A DNA stretch of 64,000 nucleotides from Pempheris klunzingeri (lineage: Eukaryota; Chordata; Actinopteri; Acropomatiformes; Pempheridae), in NCBI RefSeq assembly GCF_042242105.1, contig NC_092029.1:3386885-3450884 (forward strand), written 5' to 3'. Shown one piece after another: positions 24,907-35,888 of the stretch. A program made the translations under genes and the position numbers. The stretch's first letter is position 1; each line of letters begins with the position of its first letter. Below the pieces are notes generated by a model. That model ran no database searches, was not told where the DNA came from, and was given only the letters and a program-made list of their open reading frames with translations.

Positions 24907-26560
24907 ATGATGGTTGGATTCAGACGGATTAAATTGTCTTTATTTCTGATGCTGCTGCCTCAGTTCACAGGTGAGGACACATACGACAAACAGGAATACC
25001 AGACAAACCACAAGCTTCCGTCTTCTTTACCGCAAATATCAACAAGAAAAACATTCTAATATTTCATCCTATTTCTCTCTCGTCTTTACAACAGCAGTGA
25101 TCGGACAGTTTCCGCCCCACTTTGTTGTCAGAGATGGAGGTGAAGTCACTTTGTCTTGTCAAAATGCGATAAATGATCAGGACGGATGTAACATGATTGA
25201 CTGGATCTTCATCGCACAAAACAAAGTGGTGACAGAGCTGGTTGAATCTGGGCAGATTATTCAACAGGCCAGAGCTAAATCAGACAGACTGAGCGTTACG
25301 GAGACCTGTTCTCTGGTTATAAAGAAGGTCACAGCTGAGGATGTTGGGTTCTACATCTGCAGAGAAAAGAAACCAGAACTCCAGTCTAGTGTGGCTCATC
25401 TGTCTCTTATTACCTGTGAGTATTTACATCTTAATGTTTTCAGCTCAAACTGTCTTCTTAGAACAATATCCTGAGACATAATGATATGATAACATTAACT
25501 TTTATTTTCTTTGTGTGATAATATCTTCATCTGCACCAGTGACTGAACAAACGGACGGCGATATGGTGACGTTAAACTGCTCTGTATCAACATACGGAGG
25601 ATGCGAACACACAGTGAAGTGGCTGTATGAGGACAAAAATATAGACACGGAGACATCACAGTCTGACTGCTCAGTTACTCTGACATTTCCCGCGACTCGC
25701 CTCAAACAGAAGCCGAAGGATCGTGAGTTGTTCAAGTGTGAAGTGAATGGTACATACAATAGACAAACACAGCAGTTCACCTACAGCCCTCTGTCTTCAG
25801 GTGAGAAACCAGCTGAGATCAAGATCCTGATAAACTACATCTGATTATTTGATGGATTTTAAGTTTTAAGATGACGCCATTCTTTCTCATTTAGTTACTG
25901 CAGATGGTCTTTTCTTATTTTACAGTTTTTAATTTGTCAGGTGAGGAGGCCTCAACAACAAGATCACCACCAGCAGCAGCACAAGAGGGTGAGAAACACC
26001 AGCAAGGCTGAACACACACGTGTTGTGCCTCTGATTTCCTGCTGAAAACTTTCCTCTCTGACATGTTTTCTGTCCCACAGCTCGTGCAGGTTGTTCTGTT
26101 CTGGACTACATGATGTTGGTCATACGTGTGGCTGAAATCCTCCTGATTACTGTGATCACTGTTCTTCTCTTCAGAGCTCGAGGTGAGAAAACTCAGAGCA
26201 ACATTTGTTCAGACTGATTAAGAGTTTAGAGGTGAAAAGTGACTCTGTGGTTTATTTTCCAGGGAAGCAGAGAGCAGCTGATGACAAAACTGTGAGTTCA
26301 AACACAAAGTGAAGTGAAGTGATGAGTAAAATCACAAATGTAGATGGATGATCAGGGACTGTAAGTCAGTGTAAATGATTATCAGCTGCTGCTGGTAACT
26401 GCTGATGTCTCTGTGATGCAGTAATTCAACATTTCTTTGTTCCATTTGAACTCAGGTGTGTTGCTGTTTCTCACAGGTGCATCATGGTGGAGACGGACAT
26501 GACGGCACAGTGAACTATGAGAACATGGGAGAACCTTCAGCTTCTGTCAGACTCCACTGA
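24907..26560 (+). CDS. Receptor A: two-Ig-domain membrane receptor with YENM tail
   Basis: Seven exons (24907-24970, 25095-25415, 25540-25800, 25941-25988, 26081-26182, 26263-26291, 26477-26560) join in frame to 302 residues. The signal peptide is about 22 residues (MMVGFRRIKLSLFLMLLPQF). Ig domain 1 has VTLSC, DGCNMIDW, ETCSLVI and VGFYIC; domain 2 has VTLNC, GGCEHTVKWLY, SDCSVTL and LFKCEV. Each therefore has the canonical cysteine pair and tryptophan plus a second Cys pair. A short Pro/Ala stalk leads to the helix LVIRVAEILLITVITVLLF, with Arg and Glu inside the membrane. The tail ends TVNYENMGEPSASVRLH; YENM fits both YxxM (PI3-kinase) and YxN (Grb2). There is no J-like motif, so it is not a NITR. 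I know no mammalian orthologue and give no symbol. Its Ig domains are the most divergent of the array, while exons 4-7 are almost identical to those of B-E. Confidence 0.88.
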
Positions 26561-27483
26561 TCAACAGCTTCCACACCAGCATCACCTGAGCAGAGAAATG
26601 AGTCCACAGCTGTTCAACATTTCTTCACAGCAACATTAAATAAAATCCACTCAACTTTATTTACATGGCACTTCATACCCAACTCAGAGCTTAGTAGCAA
26701 AGCAGGCTATTTTATGCTGTTTCATAGCTCTGAATAACCTTAGAAGCAGAAGCTGAGGTATCTGACTCTGCTATCAGTCTCAACTTTGACTTCTTTCTTT
26801 TGACCATAACCGCCATCTCTTGCTACATCTTTGCTGTCACCAAGTGAAGTTCATGCCTGCAAAACTTACTCAAATAAAAAAAAAAAAAAGGCAAAGTCAC
26901 TGTGTGGTTGACCTTTCTTAATCAGTAGACACATGCAACTTGTAAAAAGTTGACCTTGCTTTGCCAAAAAAACCAGAACCTGCACTAAAGCACACTGGAG
27001 ACATATCGTATAGTTTCAGGCTACTCGATATAAGTATGTTGCAGGCAATTTAGATGCTTATAAGTGTAGATGCTTAGACGTTTATACTCCACAGATCACT
27101 GACAATTTCATTTAGTATTTTCTTCACAAACTACATCTTTTGTTTCGCTGTACAAGAAGAAATACTTGACACAAAATGAATTTCACCCTCAAGGATAACC
27201 TCACACACTTTAATAAAACAAGTATATTCAATAGTGATGCTGGAGGAATAACAAGCTTATTGCTATATCTCTGTCTGGCAAAAAAGGGACAAGCGACCCA
27301 TGTGTTTTTACAACAAACAGTACATGGTCTTTTTTTCTAGGGTTCAACCAGGTAAAAGAGGTAAAAGGGACTTGAATGTTTTTGTCGTTGAGTCGCAAAC
27401 AATTCAGGTGTTTAGGGTCAAGTTGTAGAGCAGTCAAGTTCATGTCAAGTCTCAAGTCTTCATCTATGCAGCCTCGCGTGAAG
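26561..27483. other. Receptor A 3' UTR and spacer
   Basis: No coding exon recognised. AATAAAATCCACTCAACTTT at about 26637 resembles the start of a repeat seen again near 31229 and 38805, and gives a possible poly(A) signal. The rest looks unique. Confidence 0.4.
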
Positions 27484-28766
27484 TCAGAGGCAGGTCGGCT
27501 TAATGACAAAGTAATTTAATTCAAATGAAATAATCCTAAACAAACAAAGAAACAGATGGGAGCAGCCTGTGAAGTCAGTAGTAGGTTATGGATGTGTGAA
27601 AACGTGCTGCATGAACGATGTGCTGTAAAAACACCACAAAGGGGAGTGAACGTGTGAAAAAGTGTGATGAGGAGATCTGCTCAAAGACTCACTGCTGCTG
27701 CTGACAACTCTGTTCACACTGGGCGCTAAAATGTGTCCAAATACACAGAAATTCCCCCCAAATCACACTAGAATACACAGGAATCTAATCACTCCAGCTC
27801 CTTTTAGAAATCCTCATCGTGGATGAACATGACTATACCTACTGTAGCATAATGTCAGTGCAAACACATGTCAGACCGTGTTCAGTGACCACAGACCGGC
27901 CTCTTCTGTGTGCACACAGTACAGAGTGAGAAACATCCTCAACTATACCAGAAGCAGTGACGTTAAACCAAGTCCGACAACACAGCCAAATGCAGCGTTT
28001 TGTGAAAACCTCTGTAACAAACAGATGCTACTTTGTGTCCACAAAGGGACTGTGGAGGCCTGATGGTCCAGTTATTCTAAGACGGTTCAGTCAGACACCA
28101 TTTGTGTTTGTGATGTTCGTCTGGTCATGGTTAGAGGTTAAAAACCTCCAGAGCTCTGCTGCTGTTGTTCACCACATTCTCAGAAAACTACTTCCCCTTT
28201 AGGTCTCTGAGAAAAACGAGTGCAGAGACACAACGATGAGCCAACAGGTCTCAGACCAGTAAGACATCATCGTATCCATGATCTCTCTGAGCTGCTGCAG
28301 CGTCACCACATCACACCGTGGACGTCAGGAGTCACATCCTGGTGGACGAGGAGTTTCGCTCTTCACCTGTGTGTTCATGTGTGCTGTCAAACATCACCAT
28401 GACTCCTGTCTGCTCTCTGATAAACACTGTGTGAAGGATGAAAGTCACAGTATCACATATTTTAAGCTCAACCAACAACCTGCACACCAACCACCAACTT
28501 CCTCAGTCCTCTCGTCTTCTTCTTTTCAGACACGTCACAAATACAAATACATTTAGTAAAATGTCTCTCTTTTTTCCCGACATACTAAATCTGGTTTTAC
28601 AGGATCTCTTCAATGATCTCCTCTGATCTCTTTAATCTTTATTTATTTTGATATTGCTGATAAGATCATTGGGAATCAATTAGCAAAATGTTTTTGCTTT
28701 TTAGAGACTCTCAGAGATGAAACGCTGATATGCTCCACCTACATGAGAAAAAAAAGAACAGACGAT

Positions 28767-28775
28767 GAGGAAGTG
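28767..28775 (+). promoter_or_regulatory. PU.1/ETS-type GAGGAAGTG motif of receptor B
   Basis: GAGGAAGTG 94 bases before the start codon, followed by a TATA-like TTTTATATTC near 28798. Confidence 0.5.
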
Positions 28776-28860
28776 ACTCTTTCTTAAACACAGAGGGTTT
28801 TATATTCCTGTGTCAGACACACCAGATCATTTAGATCATCAGGACAGCAGAGAGGAAAAC

Positions 28861-30421
28861 ATGGCTGAATTAACATGGATTAGAATATTTGTATTTCTGA
28901 CACTGATGCTTCAGTTTACAGGTAAGAATACATTTCTGTACACATCTATTTAAAAAATGTTAAGTAAATAAGGTTAAGTACTATGAATACTGTAAACACC
29001 ATAAGGCTTCTTTAACATTAAGTCTGAGCATGACAGTTGTATTCTGATTTATTTTTTATATTTGTCTATAATCTTCTCAACAGCAACACGGGGACAATAC
29101 TTCTCCTTCACTGTCAGAGCTGGAGATGGAGTCACTTTGCCTTGTAACAGTGAGACAAAGGATCAGGATACATGTGTCAGTGCTACCTGGAGCCACAGTG
29201 GTTCAAAACACTCAGGAGCAGTACAGCTGTTTTTATTTGGAAAACTAAAAGCTGAATCAGACAGATTTAGTGTGGCAGCGAACTGTTCTCTGGTTATAAA
29301 GAAGGTCACAGCTGAGGATGCTGGTCGTTACATCTGCCAACAGACAAACTCAGGAACACATCTTGTTTATCTGTTTCTTATTGACAGTGAGTATTTACAT
29401 CATCATGATTTCAGCTCAAACTGTTTTGTTGGACCAATTTATTAAAACTTAATATTTATGATCACAGTGATGACGTTGATTGTTTTTCTCTCACATCTCT
29501 CCTTCTCTTCACCAGTGACCGAACATGAAGACAAAAACAAAGTGATGCTGAAGTGCTCTGTGTCGACACATGGACGGTGCAAACACACAGTGAGGTGGCT
29601 GTATGAGGGTAAAGACAACAGATACAAGGTGACATCTCGGTCTGACTGCTCAGCCAGTATCACTGTTCTGACCTCTGACAAGCCAAAGTATCATCAGTTA
29701 TTCAAGTGTGAAGTGACCGATGTTATCAGTGGTCAGCAGTTCACCTTCAGCCCTCAGTCGTCAGGAGAGAAAACATGTGAGATTGTGACAAGCTGTGTTA
29801 AGACGGCATCATTCATTCTCATATAGTTACTGCAGATGGTCTTTTCATATTTTACAGTTTTTAATTTGTCAGGTGAGGAGGCCTCAACAACAAGATCACC
29901 ACCAGCAGCAGCACAAGAGGGTGAGAAACACCAGCAAGGCTGAACACACGTGTTGTGCCTCTGATTTCCTGCTGAAAACTTTCCTCTCTGACATGTTTTC
30001 TGTCCCACAGCTCGTGCAGGTTGTTCTGTTCTGGACTACATGATGTTGGTCATACGTGTGGCTGAAATCCTCCTGATTACTGTGATCACTGTTCTTCTCT
30101 TCAGAGCTCGAGGTGAGAAAACTCAGAGCAACATTTGTTCAGACTGATTAAGAGTTTAGAGGTGAAAAGTGACTCTGTGGTTTATTTTCCAGGGAAGCAG
30201 AGAGCAGCTGATGACAAAACTGTGAGTTAAAACACAAAGTGAAGTGAAGTGATGAGTAAAATCACAAATGTAGATGGATGATCAGGGACTGTAAGTCAGT
30301 GTAAATGATTATCAGCTGCTGCTGGTAACTGCTGATGTCTCTGTGATGCAGTAATTCAACATTTCTTTGTTCCATTGGAACTCAGGTGTGTTGCTGTTTC
30401 TCACAGGTGCATCATGGTTGA
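28861..30421 (+). CDS. Receptor B: two-Ig-domain receptor with truncated tail
   Basis: Exons 28861-28921, 29084-29386, 29516-29776, 29873-29920, 30011-30112, 30193-30221 and 30407-30421 give 272 residues. The signal peptide starts MAELTWIRIFVF. Domain 1 has LPC, DTCVSATW, ANCSLVIKKV and GRYICQQ; domain 2 has LKC, GRCKHTVRWLY, SDCSASI and LFKCEV, keeping the double Cys-pair design. The membrane exon is the Arg/Glu type (LVIRVAEILL). In the last exon GGTGGA has become GGTTGA, so the protein stops after VHHG and the YENM motif is not translated, although its sequence is still present downstream. The donor of exon 3 differs from its relatives and makes a Cys codon at the exon 3/4 join (GEKTC), giving an extra stalk cysteine. 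Signalling, if any, would have to go through an adaptor binding the membrane Arg. Confidence 0.85.
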
Positions 30422-30799
30422 GACGGACATGACGGCACAGTGAACTATGAGAACATGGGAGAACCTTCAGCTTCTGTCAGACTCCACTGATCAACAGCTT
30501 CCACACCAGCATCACCTGAGCAGAGAAATGAGTCCACAGCTGTTCAACATTTCTTCACAGCAACTGATGTCATCTCATTTTAAGATGCTGTCCATGTAAG
30601 AACACACGTCATGGTGTTGTTTGGAAGTTTTTACATGAAGTAACTTTCTTTGGATTTCATCTGTGTGAATTTAGACCTGCAGATTTGTCTGATTGCCTTT
30701 TACTTTGTTAGCAGCTTACTATGATATTCACCATTCTTTCAGCAGAGAACCTCATTTTAGTAACTTTGATGTTTAATTGTTCGTTTGTGGTCTCATGTA

Positions 30800-31035
30800 A
30801 TTTTGCCTCATGGGCACTGCCGAGATGCCTTTGAGCAAGACACTGACGCCCTGACTGCTCCAGCTATGTGGCAGGAACATCACTTCACCATCTCTCCCCA
30901 CAGTTGTGTGTCTAAAGGCCTTGCATGTGCATGTCTGTATTTTGGGCCTGTGTGTGTTTGTAAAAACTGTACATTGGACGGGAAAGATTGAACTTTTCCT
31001 TAAAGGGAAATAATAAAGTAATTCTACTTCTCCTG
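30800..31035 (+). repeat. SINE-like interspersed repeat (unit 1)
   Basis: Begins near CATGGGCACTGCCGAGATGC, includes TTTGAGCAAGACACTGACGC and ends CCTTAAAGGGAAATAATAAA then GTAATTCT. The phrases resemble a common fish repeat with an AATAAAGTA-type tail. It is also present in unit 2, so it predates that duplication. Confidence 0.5.
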
Positions 31036-31370
31036 CTTTTTTCTTCTTCTTAATAGCTAATACAACACAAACAGGGACTAATGGACACTGTAGTCCTGTA
31101 TCTGCACTGGAAGTGATCCCTTAGTGGAGCCGAGCAGTAAACAGCTCCGTGCTTCAGTTTCAGAGGGCATTTGCATAAAATGAAGCTTCTCTAAACTGTT
31201 CACTGTTGTACCGCTAAACACCGAATTAAATAAAATCCAATCAACTTTATCTACATGGCACTTTACACCCAACACTGCTGATCCCAGGTGCTTTACAGCA
31301 GACACAGAGGAAAACAACAGAAGGAAACAAATGTAAGAGAGATGAGTGATGATAAATAGCTGTGATAATG

Positions 31371-34330
31371 ATCCATCCATTTTCAACCACTTATCCGGGG
31401 TCGAGTCGCGGGGGCAGCAGTTTTAGCAGAGATGCCCAAACTTCCCGGGCCCCAGACACCTCCTCCAGCTCATCCGGTGGGACCCCGAGGCGTTCCCAAG
31501 CCAGCCGAGAGACGTAGTCCCTCCAGCATGTCCTGGGTCTTCCCCGGGGCCTCCTTCCAGTGGGACATGCCCGGAAAACCTCCCCAGGGAGGCGTCCAGG
31601 AGGCATCCGAAGCAGATGCCCGAGCCACCTCAGCTGGCTCCTCTCGATGTGGAGGAGCAGCGGCTCTACTCCGAGCCCCTCCCGGATGGTCGAACTCCTC
31701 ACCCTATCTCTAAGGGTGAGTCCGGCCACCCTGCGGAGGAAACTCATTTCGGCCGCTTGTATCCGAGATCTCGTTCTTTCGGTCATGACCCAAAGTTCAT
31801 GACCATAGGTGAGGGTAGGAACGTAGATCGACCGGTAAATCGAGAGCTTTGCCTTTTGGCTCAGCTCCCTCTTCACCACGACGGACCGATACAGCGGCCA
31901 CATTACTGCAGACGCTGCCCCGATCCGCCTGTCGATCTCACGCTCCATCCTTCCCCCACTCGTGAACAAGACCCCGAGATACTTGAACTCCTCCACTTGA
32001 GGCAAGGACTCTCCACCGACCCGGAGATGGCAAACCACCTTTTTCCGGTCGAGAACCATGGCCTCGGACTTGGAGGTGCTGATTCTCATCCCAGCCGTTT
32101 CGCACTCGGCTGCAAACCGCCCCAGTGCACACTGGAGGTCTCGGCCCGACGAAGTCAACATGACAACAGAACAGAAATTCTGTCCATAAAAATAATGAAC
32201 AGAACCGGTGACAAAGGGCAGCCCTGCCGGAGTCCAACATGCACCGGGAACAGGTCTGACTTACTGCCGGCAATGCGAACCAGACTCCTACTCCGGTCGT
32301 ACAGGGACCGGACAGCCCTTAGCAAAGGGCCCCGGACCCCATACTCCCGAAGCACCCCCCACAAGATGCCACGAGGGACACGGTCGAATGCCTTCTCCAA
32401 GTCCACAAAGCACATGTGGACAGGTTGGGCAAACTCCCATGAACCCTCGAGCACCCGATGGATAGTGTGGAGCTGGTCCAGTGTTCCGCGACCAGGACGG
32501 AACCCGCATTGCTCCTCCTGAATCCGAGGTTCGACTATCGGCCGTATCCTCCTCTCCAGTACCCTGGAACAAACTTTCCCGGGGAGGCTGAGGAGTGTGA
32601 TCCCCCTATAGTTGGAACACATCCTCCGGTCCCCCTTCTTAAAAAGAGGGACCACCACCCCGGTCTGCCATTCCAGAGGCACTGTCCCCGACCGCCAGGC
32701 GATGTTACAGAGACGTGTCAACCAAGACAGTCCCTGTACATCCAGAGACTTGAGGTATTCAGGGCGGATCTCGTCCACCCCTGGTGCCTTGCCACCGAGG
32801 AGCTTTCTGACCACCTCGGCAACTTCGGCTTGGGTGATGAACGAGTCCACTTCTGAATCCCCAGCCTCTGCCTCCTCAATGGAAGACCTGGCGGTGGGAT
32901 TGAGGAGATCCTCGAAGTATTCCTTCCACCGCCCGACGACATCCCCAGTCGAGGTCAACAGCTCCCCACCCTCACTGTAAACAGTGTTGGTGGAGTACTG
33001 CTTCCCCCCCCTGAGGCGCCGGACGGTTTGCCAGAATTTCCTGGAGGCCGACCGGTAGTCCTCCTCCATGGCCTCCCCGAACTCCTCCCAGGCCAGAGTT
33101 TTTGCCTCCACATCCGCCCGGGCTGCAGCACGCTTGGCCTGCCGGTACCTGTCAGCTGCCTCAGGAGTTCCACGAGCCAACAAGGCCCGGTAGGACTCCT
33201 TCTTCAGCTTGACGGCATCCCTTACTTCCAGTGTCCACCACCGGGTTTGGGGATTGCCACCACGACAGGCACCAGAGACCTTACGGCCACAGCTCCGAGC
33301 GGCCGCGCCAACAATGGAGGTGGAGAACATGGTCTACTCGGACTCAATATCTCCAGCCTCCCCCGGGATCTGTGAGAAGCTCTCCCGGAGGTGGGAGTTG
33401 AAAACCGCAGCGACAGCGGGTTCCGCCAGACGTTACGTTCCCAACAGACCCTCACGATATGCTTGGGCCTGCCGAGTCTCTCCGGCTTCCTCCCCTGCCA
33501 GCGGATCCAACTCACCACCAGGTGGTGATCAGTTGACAGCTCAGCCCCTCTCTTCACCCGAGTGTCCAGAACACACGGACAGAGGTCAGATGACACGACA
33601 ACGAAGTCGATCATCGACCAATCTGTGACTAGCACAGAAGTCCAACAACAGAACACCACTCGGGTTCAGATCGGGGAGGCCGTTCCTCCCAATCACGCCC
33701 CTCCAGGTCTCACTGTCGCTGCCCACGTGGGCGTTGAAGTCCCCCAGTAGAACAATGGAGTCCCCAGTCGGCGCACCATCCAGCACCCCTCCCAGGGACT
33801 CCAAGAAGGCCGGGTACTCTGCACTGCTGTTCGGCCCATAGGCTGAAACCACAGTAAGAGACCTGTCCCCGACCCGAAGGCGCAGGGACGCGACCCTCTC
33901 GTTCACCGGGGTAAACTCCAGCACATGGCGGCTGAGCTGTGGAGCTATAAGCAAGCCCACACCAGCCCGCCTCCGCACACCGCGGGCAACACCAGAGAAA
34001 TGGAGAGTCCAGCCCCTCTCGAGGAGCTGGGTTCCAGAGCCCAAGCTGTGAGTGGAGGTGAGCCCGACTATATCTAGCCGGTACCTCTCAACCTCCCGCA
34101 CAAGCTCCGGCTCCTTCCCCCCCAGCGAGGTGACATTCCATGTCCCTACAGCCAGAGGCTGTCTCCGAGGCCCAGGTCGTCGGGGCACTCCGCCTCGACC
34201 GCCACCCGTGCCACATAGCACCCGACCCCTACGACTCCCTCTGCGGGTGGTGGGCCCACAGGAGATAATGATAGTGACAGTAAAGGCACGTGGTCACACA
34301 TAGCCCATAGTGACACAGACCTGGGTTAGG
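31371..34330 (-). mobile_element. LINE copy 1, RTE clade (Rex3-like), defective
   Basis: Minus-strand non-LTR retrotransposon. From its 5' side it has an apurinic-type endonuclease region (34221 down to about 33560; [25 protein letters not shown]), a reverse transcriptase region (33330-32155; GFRPGRGTLDQL, CFVDLEKAFDRVP, GLRQGCPLSPVLF) and a C-terminal region (32161-31391; RGRPRTCWRDYVSRLAWERL). The 3' end is GGTTGAAAATGGATGGATC. It is dead: the stretch that should carry the FADD catalytic motif between IIFMDRIS and SSGRDLQ is deleted, a stop lies between the endonuclease and RT parts, and this copy has a 5-base tandem insertion near 33435 that copy 2 lacks. The 5' boundary is uncertain. Clade assignment is from memory of fish Rex3-like proteins. 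Confidence 0.9.
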
Positions 34331-35794
34331 GTCCGTTAAAAGTGTGTTTTAGTCTTGAAGATGTCAGTAGTGGGGGACAACGGGATGGAGGAAGGAAGAG
34401 GAATCCAATAGAGAAGGCCCTGTCCCCCCAAAAACACTCAGCCCTGGATCTCACCAGTTTCTATTCACAATGAACAGCAGCCTGTTGCTGTCTGAGCTTT
34501 TGAGTCAGTTGGACGAAATCAGGACAGAGGCAGGTCGACTTAATGACAAAGTAATTTAATTCAAATGAAATAATCCTAAACAAACAAAGAAACAGATGGG
34601 AGCAGCCTGTGAAGTCAGTAGTAGGTTATGGATGTGTGAAAACGTGCTGCATGAACGATGTGCTGTAAAAACACCACAAAGGGGAGTGAACGTGTGAAAA
34701 AGTGTGATGAGGAGATCTGCCCAAAGACTCACTGCTGCTGCTGACAACTCTGTTCACACTGGGCGCTAAAATGTGTCCAAATACACAGAAATTCCCCCCA
34801 AATCACACTAGAATACACAGGAATCTAATCACTCCAGCTCCTTTTAGAAATCCTCTTCGTGGATGAACATGACTATACCTACTGTAGCATAATGTCAGTG
34901 CAAACACATGTCAGACCGTGTTCAGTGACCACAGACCGGCCTCTTCTGTGTGCACACAGTACAGAGTGAGAAACATCCTCAACTATACCAGAAGCAGTGA
35001 CGTTAAACCAAGTCGGACAACACAGCCAAATGCAGCGTTTTGTGAAAACCTCTGTAACAAACAGATGCTACTTTGTGTCCACAAAGGGACTGTGGAGGCC
35101 TGATGGTCCAGTTATTCTAAGACGGTTCAGTCAGACACCATTTGTGTCTGTGATGTTCTTCTGGTCATGGTTAGAGGTTAAAAACCTCCAGAGCTCTGCT
35201 GCTGTTGTTCACCACATTCTCAGAAAACTACTTCCCCTTCAGGTCTCTGAGAAAAACGAGTGCAGAGACACAACGATGAGCCAACAGGTCTCAGACCAGT
35301 AAGACATCATCGTATCCGTGATCTCTCTGAGCTGCTGCAGCGTCACCACATCACACCGTGGACGTCAGGAGTCACATCCTGGTGGACGAGGAGTTTGGCT
35401 CTTCACCTGTGTGTTCATGTGTGCTGTCAAACATCACCATGACTCCTGTCTGCTCTCTGATAAACACTGTGTGAAGGATGAAAGTCACAGCATCACATAT
35501 TTTTAGCTCAACCATCAACCTGCACACCAACCACCAACTTCCTCAGTCCTCTCGTCTTCTTCTTTTCAGACACGTCACAAATACAAATACATTTAGTAAA
35601 ATGTCCCACATACTAAATCTGGTTTTACAGGATCTCTTTAATGATCTCCTCTGACCTCTTTAATCTTTATTTATTTTGATATTGCTGATAAGATCATTGG
35701 GAATCAATTAGCAAAATGTTTTTGCTTTTTAGAGACTCTCAGAGATGAAACGCTGATATGCTCCACCTACATGAGAAAAAAAAGAACAGACGAT

Positions 35795-35803
35795 GAGGAA
35801 GTG
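35795..35803 (+). promoter_or_regulatory. PU.1/ETS-type GAGGAAGTG motif of receptor C
   Basis: GAGGAAGTG 94 bases before the start codon, identical in spacing to receptor B. Confidence 0.5.
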
Positions 35804-35888
35804 ACTCTTTCTTAAACACAGAGGGTTTTATATTCCTGTGTCAGACACACCAGATCATTTAGATCATCAGGACAGCAGAGAGGAAAAC

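Larger units (their letters stand above)
27484..34524. repeat. Tandem duplication unit 1 (receptor B and LINE copy 1)
   Basis: Starts at CAGAGGCAGGTCGGCTTAAT and ends where the same sequence restarts at 34525. It holds a promoter-proximal block of about 1.3 kb, receptor B, a SINE-like tail and LINE copy 1. It matches 34525-42092 at high identity with the same order of parts; the offset is 7,028 bases at the receptor start and about 7,570 after the LTR present only in unit 2. Confidence 0.93.

Noticed and set aside
31616-32521. Open reading frame of 301 codons on the plus strand, repeated at 39189-40094
   Set aside because: It is the antisense of the LINE reverse transcriptase region; its length reflects the GC-rich coding strand opposite, and the product resembles nothing known.
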